In this document: in pieces, positions 28,455 through 36,468 of the stretch
How the letters are laid out: the number at the start of each line of letters is the position of its first letter
Position numbering within the stretch: the stretch's first letter is position 1
Source of the DNA: Rhodobacterales bacterium 32-67-9
GTDB taxonomy: Bacteria > Pseudomonadota > Alphaproteobacteria > Rhodobacterales > Rhodobacteraceae
DNA length: 64,000 nucleotides
Assembly (NCBI GenBank): GCA_002280515.1
Contig: NCEA01000010.1
Span: 62,001-126,000 of the forward strand
Direction: 5' to 3'
Position numbers and translations under genes: made by a program
The notes under the pieces: model-generated
Databases searched by the model: none
Told to the model about the DNA's origin: nothing
What the model saw: the letters and a program-made list of their open reading frames with translations, nothing else

Positions 28455-28927
28455 GTCTGCCCCATCGTTTCGTTTTCTCTGGCCGCGACGCGCTCCTTGC
28501 CGGAGCGTCTTGCCGCGCGATCGCCGTCGGGGCGGTTTGGGGACAAGCCATCGTTCGCAGTGGATGCGCCCCCTGCGTCCTGGTCATCTGTCAATGTGAC
28601 CGAAGTTGGTGTTGTTCTGTCCCCGTCGTGCCGACCACTAAATCTTGTGGCTTCTCCGTCAGCCCATACAAACTGACGTATTCCTCAGGGTCTGGTCAAC
28701 AAGTTTTTCACGTTTTCGGGAGGAGATTTCGATTGACCCGCCCGACACGGCGGGACGCGGTGATTCATCCGGTCGGGAACTTGGCGGGGCCGGGACAGGA
28801 AATCTTTTGCCGGCAAGGGAGTTGGCGCGCATGGCTGACGATTCGGGTGAATTGGCACGCCGGCACCACCGCAATCCGCAAGGGACGCGTCGTCCGCAAC
28901 CGGGGCCGAAGATGGAACTGGGAAGGC
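28455..28927. other. Long upstream region of nrdJ; no gene seen
   Basis: This 473-base gap holds the NrdR-like boxes at 28635-28681. Frames on either strand here, including one that runs into the tRNA, have no SD and no family resemblance. The rest shows no clear element, though a long nrdJ leader (a cobalamin riboswitch, for instance) was considered; I could not find a B12-box. Confidence 0.5.
28635..28681 (-). promoter_or_regulatory. Tandem NrdR boxes upstream of nrdJ
   Basis: Box 1 CCACTAAATCTTGTGG (28635-28650) matches the NrdR consensus acaCwAtATaTwGtgt in about 13 of 16 positions. Box 2 ATACAAACTGACGTAT (28666-28681) matches more weakly (about 10 of 16). Their starts are 31 bases apart, about three helical turns, which is the usual NrdR tandem spacing. 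NrdR represses RNR genes when dATP/ATP levels are sufficient. Confidence 0.65.
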
Positions 28928-29004
28928 TGGTCGGGGCGAGAAGATTCGAACTTCCGACCTACGGTACCCAAAACCGTCGCGCTACCAGGCTGCGCTACGC
29001 CCCG
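28928..29004 (-). tRNA. tRNA-Pro (anticodon UGG)
   Basis: The minus-strand cloverleaf has a 7-bp acceptor CGGGGCG/CGCCCCG, a D-arm GCGC-AGCCTGGTA-GCGC, and an anticodon stem ACGGT/ACCGT with loop TTTGGGT (anticodon TGG). The T-arm is GGAAG-TTCGAAT-CTTCT. A discriminator A and a genome-encoded CCA end follow. Total 77 nt. Confidence 0.95.
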
Positions 29005-29044
29005 ACGCCCCGTCTCTAACGAGTCGGGGGCGTGAGGGGAAGGC

Positions 29045-29512
29045 CTAAGGTTGGTCGCAGGCCCAAAGTGCGGTGGCCGGATCGACGGCGGGATGGCGCA
29101 GTTCCGCCCCCTCGCCCAACCCCAGCCGCGCGGCAAGCCCGCCCTGGATTTCCAGCACCATCAGCGTCCCCTCCGGCCCAGGAATCGGCGTCAGATCCCC
29201 CGGCACCGCGTTGGCGTGGACGCCGTTCACCCGGCCGTCCGGCCCGATGAACACCATGTCGAGCGGAATCAACGTGTTCTTCATCCAGAACGAGACCGGC
29301 TGCGGGCGTTCGTAGATGAACAGCATCCCGGCGCTCGCCGGCAGGCGTTCGCGGAACATCAGCCCATTGGCGCGTTCCCCGGCATCGTCGGCGATTTCCA
29401 CCGCGAATCGGGCCTGGCCGCCGTCCCAGCGGAACTCGGCCACGCTACCCGAGCAGGCCGCGGCAGCCGGACCCGCCAGGAATAACGCCGCGATTGCCGC
29501 CCGCAGGATCAT
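29045..29512 (-). CDS. DUF192 secreted protein
   Basis: The 155-aa product has a signal peptide (MILRAAIAALFLAGPAAAAC; the Cys could also make it a lipoprotein, though no typical lipobox is seen) and a DUF192 domain: GLMFRERLPASAGMLFIYER, VSFWMKNTLIPLDMVFI and GRVNGVHANAVPG. DUF192 proteins form a small beta-barrel whose function is unknown. The ATG overlaps the TGA of the tandem cold-shock gene (ATGA), so both are translated from one mRNA. Confidence 0.9.
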   Translation of the reverse strand: MILRAAIAALFLAGPAAAACSGSVAEFRWDGGQARFAVEIADDAGERANGLMFRERLPASAGMLFIYERPQPVSFWMKNTLIPLDMVFIGPDGRVNGVHANAVPGDLTPIPGPEGTLMVLEIQGGLAARLGLGEGAELRHPAVDPATALWACDQP

Positions 29513-30042
29513 TTCTTTTCCCGCACCGCCGCTTCCCAGGACGCGACCTGCGCGGCCATGCGGCCCCTCTTGCCCTCGATCACCCGCAGGCAGACCGCTT
29601 CGCCCGGTTGCAGATCGGCAAAGCCGGAGCGGCGCAGCACCTCGATATGGATGAACACGTCCTCGGGGCGGCCGTAGACATTGGCGAAGCCGAATCCCTT
29701 GGTCTTGTCGAACCATTTCACCCGCGCCGGTTCGAGCGGCAGCGCGGCGATTTCGGCCGCATCGCTGTCGCCGAGATCCTCGATCGGCATCGAGTCCTCG
29801 TTTTCGGGCGGCAGGATTTCCAGCACCTCGACCGCCTGCGCACCACGCGCCGTCTGCTGGACGAGCACGGTGATTCGCGCATTGTCGGCAACCGAGCTTT
29901 GGCCGAAGTTCCGCAGGACATTCGCGTGCAAGAGGATGTCGCCGCCGCTTTCGTCCGCGACGATGAAGCCGAATCCCTTGGCGGGATCGAACCATTTCAC
30001 GCGGCCGACGACCTCGTGCTGGTTCTGTTGTTCTTGAGTCAT
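29509..30042 (-). CDS. Tandem cold-shock-domain protein
   Basis: The 177-aa protein has two cold-shock domains: GRVKWFDPAKGFGFIVADES (about residues 14-33) with GGDILLHANVLR, and ARVKWFDKTKGFGF (about 108-121) with EDVFIHIEVLR. RNP1 (KGFGFI/KGFGFA) and RNP2 (DILLH/DVFIH) motifs are present in each, joined by an acidic linker (ENEDSMPIEDLGDSDAAEIA). It should bind single-stranded RNA or DNA as a chaperone or regulator. The start at 30042 has GGGAAACGACGGG upstream and the family N-terminus; the frame is open a further 30 codons. It is followed by the DUF192 gene. Confidence 0.92.
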   Translation of the reverse strand: MTQEQQNQHEVVGRVKWFDPAKGFGFIVADESGGDILLHANVLRNFGQSSVADNARITVLVQQTARGAQAVEVLEILPPENEDSMPIEDLGDSDAAEIAALPLEPARVKWFDKTKGFGFANVYGRPEDVFIHIEVLRRSGFADLQPGEAVCLRVIEGKRGRMAAQVASWEAAVREKK

Positions 30043-30150
30043 AACCCGTCGTTTCCCATCCCCGCCCCTTACGACAACCATGCCGGATCGGGGGCGGATT
30101 GAAGCTTGCAGTTCGCACCGAATGATACTGATCACCAACTCACGCGACAG

Positions 30151-30756
30151 TTAAGGGTTCAGTCGCATTATCTCCCAAGGGCCCGCAAGCGCCGTCCGAC
30201 GCCATTGGAAACGGTCGTGAAGTCGAAACGGACCATCGGCCCAGAACTCGATCTCCAACGGTTTGATCCGTATCCCCCCCCAGAAGGGCGGTCGCTCAGG
30301 CGCAAATCCGTGCGCCGCAGTCACTCGTGCCACCTCAGCCATCAACCTGCCCCGGGAGGCAAGCGGTTCGGACTGCCGCGACGCCCATGCGCCAAGCCGG
30401 CTTTGCAACGACCGGGAGGCGAAATAAGCATCCGCCATCGGCCCTTCCTCTCGACTGGTCACACCACGCACCCGGATCTGCCTGCGCAACGACTTCCAGT
30501 GCATCACGAAAGCCGCCTTGCCGACAACCGCGATTTCGCGCGCCTTGGCCGAACCGTAGTTTGTGTAGAAGAGAAAAGCGTCGGCCTCAATCTCTTTCAG
30601 AAGCACCATGCGCGCATTTGGCAACCCGTCGGCATCGACAGTGGCAAGCGCGATGGCGTTCGGGTCGTTCAGTTCGGACGTCTCGGCCGCGCTCAGCCAT
30701 GACCGGGCGATGACGAATGGATCGTCGCCGGCGAAAATTCCATCTCGGTCTGCCAT
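30151..30756 (-). CDS. pdxH: Pyridoxine/pyridoxamine 5'-phosphate oxidase
   Basis: The FMN enzyme makes pyridoxal 5'-phosphate from PNP or PMP. At 201 aa it is the normal length. Motifs are [11 protein letters not shown]-type (here [24 protein letters not shown]), [24 protein letters not shown] and the C-terminal [17 protein letters not shown] with RFQWRR. The start at 30756 follows GAAAGGGCCGGGA, and homology begins here. It is divergent from fabI. Confidence 0.96.
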   Translation of the reverse strand: MADRDGIFAGDDPFVIARSWLSAAETSELNDPNAIALATVDADGLPNARMVLLKEIEADAFLFYTNYGSAKAREIAVVGKAAFVMHWKSLRRQIRVRGVTSREEGPMADAYFASRSLQSRLGAWASRQSEPLASRGRLMAEVARVTAAHGFAPERPPFWGGIRIKPLEIEFWADGPFRLHDRFQWRRTALAGPWEIMRLNP

Positions 30757-30831
30757 TCCCGGCCCTTTCAGGCTGTTTCCCGCTCTGATTGCACACTTTC
30801 CGAGCACTTCGCCAAAGGGTGTCCCCTGCCC

Positions 30832-30860
30832 TTGAAGCGGGTTGGAACTTAGCCTAATGC
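30832..30860 (+). promoter_or_regulatory. Promoter of fabI
   Basis: TTGAAG (30832-30837), 17 bases, TAATGC (30855-30860) form a good sigma-70 promoter. Transcription from about 30867 gives a 30-base leader to the fabI start at 30897. Confidence 0.6.
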
Positions 30861-30896
30861 TTCGACACTCGTTAAGAAAGTGGCGCGGGGGCAGAT

Positions 30897-31730
30897 ATGG
30901 CAACCAAATTGATGGCCGGCAAGCGCGGCCTGATCATGGGGCTGGCGAACGACAAGTCGATAGCTTGGGGAATTGCCAAGGCCTGTGCCGAGCAAGGCGC
31001 CGAAATGGCCTTCTCCTACCAGGGCGAGGCGCTGAAGAAGCGGGTCGAGCCGCTTGCGGCACAGGTGGGGGTGACCGAGCTTGTCGAATGCGACGTGGCG
31101 GACGCCGGATCGCTCGACGCGCTCTTCGCGCATCTCAAGGCGGTCTGGGGCAAGCTCGACTTCGTCGTCCATGCGATCGGTTTTTCCGACAAGAACGAGT
31201 TGCGCGGCCGCTACGTTGATACCGGGATCGAGAATTTCCGCATGACGATGGACATCTCGGTCTATTCCTTCACCGCCGTCTGCCAGCGCGCGGCGGCGAT
31301 GATGCCCGATGGCGGCTCGCTCCTGACGCTGACCTATTACGGGGCCGAGCGGGTGATGCCGCATTACAACGTCATGGGCGTGGCCAAGGCGGCGCTCGAG
31401 GCGTCGGTGCGCTACATCGCCGAGGATCTCGGCAAGGACGGCATCCGTTGCAACGCGATCTCGGCCGGTCCGATCAAGACGCTCGCCGCCTCTGGTATCG
31501 GCGATTTCCGCTATATCCTGAAATGGAACGAGCTCAATTCGCCGCTCCGCCGCAACGTCAACCAGGACGAGGTCGGCAAATCGGCCCTCTATCTCCTCTC
31601 CGACCTCGGGTCGGGGGTGACGGGCGAGGTGCATCACGTCGATGCCGGCTATCATATCGTCGGCATGAAGGCGGTGGACGCCCCCGACATCGACGCAGTC
31701 ACCGGACGTAACGGCAACGGCAAGGAATGA
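30897..31730 (+). CDS. fabI: Enoyl-[acyl-carrier-protein] reductase
   Basis: The NADH-dependent enzyme does the last reduction in fatty-acid chain elongation. The 277-aa short-chain dehydrogenase fold has the FabI nucleotide motif [15 protein letters not shown] and the active-site [19 protein letters not shown] (Tyr and Lys of YxxMGxAK). SD GGGGGC lies upstream. It is followed by a LysE-type gene with ATGA overlap, then gpt and a DUF2127 gene, all close together, so these probably form one operon from the promoter at 30832. Confidence 0.97.
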   Translation: MATKLMAGKRGLIMGLANDKSIAWGIAKACAEQGAEMAFSYQGEALKKRVEPLAAQVGVTELVECDVADAGSLDALFAHLKAVWGKLDFVVHAIGFSDKNELRGRYVDTGIENFRMTMDISVYSFTAVCQRAAAMMPDGGSLLTLTYYGAERVMPHYNVMGVAKAALEASVRYIAEDLGKDGIRCNAISAGPIKTLAASGIGDFRYILKWNELNSPLRRNVNQDEVGKSALYLLSDLGSGVTGEVHHVDAGYHIVGMKAVDAPDIDAVTGRNGNGKE

Positions 31731-32362
31731 TCCCGGCGATGGGTTCCATCGCCCTGCCCCAGGCCGCAGCACTCATCGCGGCACTTTCACTGGCGATCCT
31801 GACGCCCGGCCCGGCGATCATCGCCACCGTCCAGACCGCCTTCGCGCACGGCCGCCAACGGGCCTTGCCCTATGGGCTGGGGCTGGCCACCGGCGCATCG
31901 CTCTGGTGCCTGATGGCGCTTCTGGGGCTGGCGCTGGTGTTCCAGCTCAATCCGATGCTGTTCTCGGCGCTGAAGGTTTTCGGCGGCCTCTACCTTCTGT
32001 GGTTCGCACGGGGGCTCTGGATGGCGTCGACCGCGCCGCTGCCAAAAGCGGCCGAGGGGCCGGAAAAAGGGGCCTTGCGCGGATTCGCCGGCGGCATCGC
32101 GCTCAATCTCTCCAACCCGAAGCCCGCGCTCTTCTACGCGACACTGATCCTTTCTGTCTTCCCGCAGCCGCTTTCCCCCACCGGGCAGGCGGGGCTCTAC
32201 GCGCTTTGCCTTGGAACCGAGCTGTTCTGGTATGCGCTGGTCGCGGTTCTGATGTCGACAGCGCCGATGCGTTCGCGCTACTTTGCCGCCAAATTCTGGA
32301 TCGACCGGGCCTGCGCCGTGGCGATGGGCCTGCTTGGACTGATGTTGATCATCCAGCACTGA
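31727..32362 (+). CDS. LysE/RhtB-family amino-acid exporter
   Basis: The 211-aa inner-membrane protein has about six helices and the family motif ILTPGPAIIATVQTAFAHG (about residues 25-43), with GIALNLSNPKPALFYATLIL near the middle. It probably exports amino acids or derivatives; the specific substrate is unknown. Its ATG overlaps the fabI stop in ATGA. Confidence 0.9.
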   Translation: MIPAMGSIALPQAAALIAALSLAILTPGPAIIATVQTAFAHGRQRALPYGLGLATGASLWCLMALLGLALVFQLNPMLFSALKVFGGLYLLWFARGLWMASTAPLPKAAEGPEKGALRGFAGGIALNLSNPKPALFYATLILSVFPQPLSPTGQAGLYALCLGTELFWYALVAVLMSTAPMRSRYFAAKFWIDRACAVAMGLLGLMLIIQH

Positions 32363-32374
32363 ACGAGGAACGAC

Positions 32375-32881
32375 ATGAGCGACCGGCTTCCCCACGAGAA
32401 AGGCTTCCACGTCTCGTGGGACCAGATTCACCGAGATGCGCGGGCGCTGGCGTGGCGGCTGGACGGCAAGGGCCCCGACAATGGCGCCTGGCGGGCGGTC
32501 GTGGCGATCACGCGGGGCGGCATGGCGCCGGCGATGATCGTCAGCCGGGAACTCGACATCCGCGTCGTCGATACGATCTCGGTCAAGTCCTACAACCACC
32601 AGGACCAGACGCAGCCGCGGGTGATCAAGGAACCGCAGGCCGACATCATGGGCGGCGACGGCTCGGGAGTGCTGGTGGTCGACGATCTTGTCGATACCGG
32701 CAAGACGCTGGAACTCGTGCGCAAGCTATATCCCAAGGCGCATTTCGCCACGGTTTACGCCAAGCCAGAGGGCCGGTCGATGGTTGACACCTATATCACC
32801 GAGGTGAGCCAGGACACCTGGATCTTCTTCCCCTGGGACATGGCGCTGCAATATGTCGAGCCTTATCGCGGCAAGGATTGA
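32375..32881 (+). CDS. gpt: Xanthine-guanine phosphoribosyltransferase
   Basis: The purine-salvage enzyme converts xanthine, guanine and hypoxanthine with PRPP to the nucleotides. The 168 aa carry the PRPP-binding motif [15 protein letters not shown] near residue 98 and [30 protein letters not shown] lies upstream. It follows the LysE-type gene in the fabI cluster. Confidence 0.96.
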   Translation: MSDRLPHEKGFHVSWDQIHRDARALAWRLDGKGPDNGAWRAVVAITRGGMAPAMIVSRELDIRVVDTISVKSYNHQDQTQPRVIKEPQADIMGGDGSGVLVVDDLVDTGKTLELVRKLYPKAHFATVYAKPEGRSMVDTYITEVSQDTWIFFPWDMALQYVEPYRGKD

Positions 32882-32887
32882 CGGCCG

Positions 32888-33385
32888 ATGATCGGCCGTT
32901 TCAGCAACGCGGTCGAGCGTCGGCTGCATCAGTTGTTCGAGGTGAGCCTGTTGGCCAAGGGCGCGTTCGCCGCAACCGAACTGCTGTCCGGCATCGCGAT
33001 CTGGCTTGTGAGTGCGGACTGGGTGACCGCGACAGTCCGCTGGCTGACCCGTCAGGAAATCGTCGAGGATCCGCGCGACCGGTTGGCAAACTGGCTTTTG
33101 GGATTCGCGCAGGGATATTCGGTCTCGACCCAGCATTTCTGGGCGCTCTACCTTGTCGGGCATGGCGTGGTGAAACTCGCGGTCGTCGCGGCGCTCGCCT
33201 ATCGTCTGCTCTGGGCCTACCCGGTGTCGATCTTTGTGCTCGTGGGGTTCATCCTCTATCAGATCGAGCGCTATTCGGTCACCCACGCGCCGATCCTGAT
33301 CGCGCTCAGCCTCTTCGACCTCGTGGTGATCTGGCTGGTCTGGCACGAATACCAGCGCATGAAGGCAGCGCCCGAACCGAAGTGA
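32888..33385 (+). CDS. DUF2127 membrane protein
   Basis: The 165-aa product has about four helices. It begins MIGRFSNAVERRLHQLFEV, and has FWALYLVGHGVVKLAVVAAL and YPVSIFVLVGFILYQIERYS. The HGxxKL motif after a helical start is typical of DUF2127. Function unknown. The gene starts six bases after gpt, so co-expression is likely. Confidence 0.85.
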   Translation: MIGRFSNAVERRLHQLFEVSLLAKGAFAATELLSGIAIWLVSADWVTATVRWLTRQEIVEDPRDRLANWLLGFAQGYSVSTQHFWALYLVGHGVVKLAVVAALAYRLLWAYPVSIFVLVGFILYQIERYSVTHAPILIALSLFDLVVIWLVWHEYQRMKAAPEPK

Positions 33386-33452
33386 CAAGCCTTGCCTCCG
33401 GCAGGGATCCTTGTACCAAGGGTATCCAGAGATTGCCGAGGACCCGCACGCC

Positions 33453-34534
33453 ATGACCCTGCCGCTCAACCCCGACATGGCCGCCACCTTTCCGCCCCCG
33501 GTGATGGAGGCGCGGCGCTGGCTCGAAGGGGTGGTGTTCCCGCCCGACCGCCCGCTGATCAACGTCAGCCAGGCGGCGCCGATGGACCCGCCGCCAGAGG
33601 GCCTGCGCCGGGCGCTGGCCGAGGCGGCGCTGAATGATCCCGCCGCGCATCTCTACGGGCCGGTCCTTGGCCTGCCGGCATTGCGGGCCGAAATCGCGGC
33701 GCAGTGGTCCGCCGCCTATGGTGGAGAGATCGCGGCCGGAGAGGTCGCGATCACACAAGGCTGCAACCAGGCCTTTTGCGCGGTCATGGCGACGTTGGCA
33801 CGGGCCGGGGATGAAGTCATCCTGCCAACGCCTTGGTATTTCAATCATAAAATGTGGCTCGACATGCAGGGCATCGGGGCGGTTCCGCTACCGACCGGGC
33901 CGGGCCTGATCCCCGACGCCGCGGCGGCTGAGCGGTTGATCACGGCGCGCACCCGCGCCATCGTCCTGGTTACGCCGAACAATCCCGGTGGCGTCGAATA
34001 CCCCGCCGAGGTGCTGCGCGCCTTCTTCGACCTCGCGAAGGCGAAGGGAATCGCGCTGATCGTCGACGAGACCTACCGCGATTTCGACGCGCGGAGCGGC
34101 GCGGCGCATGATCTCTTCGCCGATCCCGGCTGGCGCGGCACGCTCGTCCATCTCTATTCCTTCTCGAAGGCCTTCCGGCTGACCGGCCACCGCGTCGGGG
34201 CCATCGTCGCCGATGCGGCGCGGCTCGCCGAGGTGGAGAAGTTCCTCGACACCGTGGCGATCTGCCCCTCGCAGCTTGGCCAGATCGGCGCCCTCTGGGG
34301 GATGCGCAACCTCGGCCAGTGGGTCGCGGGCGAACGGGCTGAGATCCTCGACCGCCGCGCCGCGCTCGTGGCGGGGTTCGTGCGGCTCGAAGGCTGGTTC
34401 TCCTCCTGCCCGGCACCATGTTCCGCCCGGCGGACGATGCCGAGGGCGCGCGCGAACTGCGCATCGCGTTTGCCAATATCGACGCGGACGGCATCGGGAA
34501 GCTCATCGACCGTCTCGCCGCGTTCCGGGCCTGA
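33453..34534 (+). pseudogene. Class I/II PLP aminotransferase broken by an internal deletion with frameshift
   Basis: From ATG 33453 the frame reads a typical fold-type I aminotransferase: ITQGCNQAFCAVMATLARAG, VTPNNPGGVEYP, LIVDETYRDFD and the PLP Lys in HLYSFSKAFRLTGHRVG. It ends abruptly at FVRLEGW (about residue 315, base 34397). The expected C-terminus continues in another frame as LVLLLPGTMFRPADDAEG, ending in IGKLIDRLAAFRA and a TGA at 34532. Roughly 30-35 residues that normally lie between (the GAYFAY region) are missing, so this looks like an out-of-frame deletion rather than a single-base error. The shifted frame has no stop and runs in frame into ppiD. The start lacks a strong SD. 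Confidence 0.75.
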
Positions 34535-34607
34535 CGGGCGGCCTTGCCCCGCCCCGTCCGCTGGCCTAAACACCTTCGGAAAGGCACGTTCGGGGGAAGG
34601 AAACGTC

Positions 34608-36461
34608 ATGTCGAGCCCGCTGCGCAGCAAGAAGCGTGGAAACACCATCGTCTGGATCCTGATGGCGATGCTGATCCTCGGCCTCGGCGGGTTCGGGGCG
34701 CGCAATTTCGGCGGCTCGACCACCGCGCTCGGGACCGTGGGCGACCGCGAGATCGACCTGCGCGACTATGCGAGGGCGCTCCAGCGTGAAATCTCCGCTG
34801 TCTCGGCACAGATCGGCCAACCCCTGAGCTTCTCTCAGGCCCAGGCCTTCGGCATCGACCGCACGGTGCAGGCGCGGGTCATCGCCTCGGCCGCGCTCGA
34901 CAACGAGGCGGACCGGATCGGCCTGTCGGTCAGCGATGCCGAGGTGCGCAAGCAGTTGATGGCGGTCCCGGCGTTTCAGGGCCTCGACGGCAAGTTCGAC
35001 CGCGACACCTACAAGCTGACCCTGAAGCAGGAAGGCCTGAGCGAGGCCGCGTTCGAGGCCAAGCTGCGCGACGAGGCCGCCCGCACGGTGTTGCAGGGCG
35101 CAATCCTCGGCGGCACCGCCGCCCCCGAGACCTATGTCGCGAAGATCGCCGCCTGGGCCACCGAAACCCGCGACTTCACCGTCGCCGAACTGATCGCCGC
35201 CGACCTGCCCGAGCCGGTTCCGGCCCCGGACGACGCCGCGATCCAGGCCTATTACGATGCCCATCCCGACGATTTCACCCGGCCCGAGACGCGGCGCATC
35301 AGCTATGTCTGGCTGTCGCCCGACATGCTGGCGAACGAGGTCGAGCTTGACGATGCGACGCTTCAGGCCGCCTATGCCGAGCGGATCGGCGAATTCGTGA
35401 CGCCCGAGCGGCGGCTGGTGGAACGGCTGGTCTATCCCGACAAGGAAAGCGCCGAGGCCGCGAAGGCGCGGTTCGACGCCGGCGAGGCGACGTTCGAGGC
35501 CCTTGCCAAGGAGCGCGGGCTGACGCTGGCCGATATCGACCTTGGCGAGATGTCGAAAGATGCGCTCGGGGCGGCGGGCGAGGCCGTCTTCGCGCTCGAC
35601 ACGCCCGGCGTCGTCGGCCCGATCGACTCCGATCTTGGCCCCGCGCTTTACGCGATGAACGGCATTCTCGAGGCGCAGGAAGTGAGCTTCGAAGAGGCAC
35701 GCGACGATCTTGCCGCCGAAGCCGCGACCGACAAGGCGCGCCGGCTGGTGGCCGAGAAGAGCGACGGGATCGAGGACCTTCTGGCCAGCGGGGCGACGCT
35801 GGAAGAGGTCGCCAAGGAAACCGGGATGGAACTTGGCACGATCGAGTTCAATGCCGGCACCGAGGACGGCATCGCCGCCTATACCTCGTTCCGCGACGCC
35901 GCCTCAAAGGCCACGGCAGACGATTTCCCGGTGCTGACGCCGCTTGACGACGGCGGGGTTTTCGCGCTCCGGCTCGACGGCATCGACCCGCCGGCGCTGC
36001 GCCCGCTCGACGAGGTGCGCGACGAGGCGGTGACTGGCTGGCGCCAGGACGAGACCCGTGCCCGGCTCATGGCGCACGCCGAAGAGATCAAGGCCACGCT
36101 GGCCGGCGGCGGAACGCTGGAAGGCGCCGGCCTCGTGACCACGCGCTACGACGAGTTCGCGCGCGGCGGCTTCATCGCCGACACGCCGGCCGAGGTCGCC
36201 GAAACCGCCTTTTCGCTGGAGGATGGCGGTTCCGCCGTGGTCGACAGCTCCAACCGGGTGATCCTCGTCGCGCTGAACGCCATTCACGCCGCCGATCCGG
36301 CGAGCGACGAGGTGGTGCAGACCCGCGAGGCGCTGGAGGCGCAGCTGGGCCAGTCGCTGGCGCAGGACATGTTCCAGCTTTTCACCCAGTCGATCGAGGC
36401 CGGGGCGGGCATCCGCCTCGATGCCGCCGCGATCAACGCCGTCCATACGCAGATGAACTGA
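34608..36461 (+). CDS. ppiD: PpiD-like membrane-anchored peptidyl-prolyl isomerase (SurA N-terminal domain)
   Basis: From ATG 34608 (SD GGGGGAAGG) the 617-aa protein has a short cytoplasmic start (MSSPLRSKKRGNTIVW), a membrane helix at about 15-32, a SurA N-terminal helical domain, and a parvulin-type domain at about 240-360 (RISYVWLSPDMLANE, then AKARFDAGEATFEALAKERG). A long C-terminal part follows. PpiD assists folding of outer-membrane proteins exiting the Sec translocon. The frame continues upstream because of the aminotransferase lesion, but homology and SD set this start. trpE begins eight bases after the stop. Confidence 0.9.
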   Translation: MSSPLRSKKRGNTIVWILMAMLILGLGGFGARNFGGSTTALGTVGDREIDLRDYARALQREISAVSAQIGQPLSFSQAQAFGIDRTVQARVIASAALDNEADRIGLSVSDAEVRKQLMAVPAFQGLDGKFDRDTYKLTLKQEGLSEAAFEAKLRDEAARTVLQGAILGGTAAPETYVAKIAAWATETRDFTVAELIAADLPEPVPAPDDAAIQAYYDAHPDDFTRPETRRISYVWLSPDMLANEVELDDATLQAAYAERIGEFVTPERRLVERLVYPDKESAEAAKARFDAGEATFEALAKERGLTLADIDLGEMSKDALGAAGEAVFALDTPGVVGPIDSDLGPALYAMNGILEAQEVSFEEARDDLAAEAATDKARRLVAEKSDGIEDLLASGATLEEVAKETGMELGTIEFNAGTEDGIAAYTSFRDAASKATADDFPVLTPLDDGGVFALRLDGIDPPALRPLDEVRDEAVTGWRQDETRARLMAHAEEIKATLAGGGTLEGAGLVTTRYDEFARGGFIADTPAEVAETAFSLEDGGSAVVDSSNRVILVALNAIHAADPASDEVVQTREALEAQLGQSLAQDMFQLFTQSIEAGAGIRLDAAAINAVHTQMN

Positions 36462-36468
36462 GGACACC

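Noticed and set aside
28455-28640. Cobalamin riboswitch before nrdJ
   Set aside because: I looked for a B12-box and its core stems and found none; NrdR boxes explain the region better.
25866-28676. Open frame of 936 codons antisense to nrdJ
   Set aside because: A shadow of GC-rich nrdJ codon positions; no SD, Arg/Gly/Asp-rich without family resemblance.
28645-29019. Plus-strand frame across the tRNA-Pro region
   Set aside because: It reads the tRNA complement (RFELPTYGTQNRRATRLRYAP pattern), a common false gene.
33411-36461. 1016-codon aminotransferase-PpiD fusion protein
   Set aside because: The join arises from the frameshift in the aminotransferase; ppiD has its own SD and ATG at 34608.
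36462-36468. Tryptophan leader peptide for trpE
   Set aside because: Only seven bases separate ppiD and trpE, leaving no room for a leader; any control must lie upstream of ppiD.
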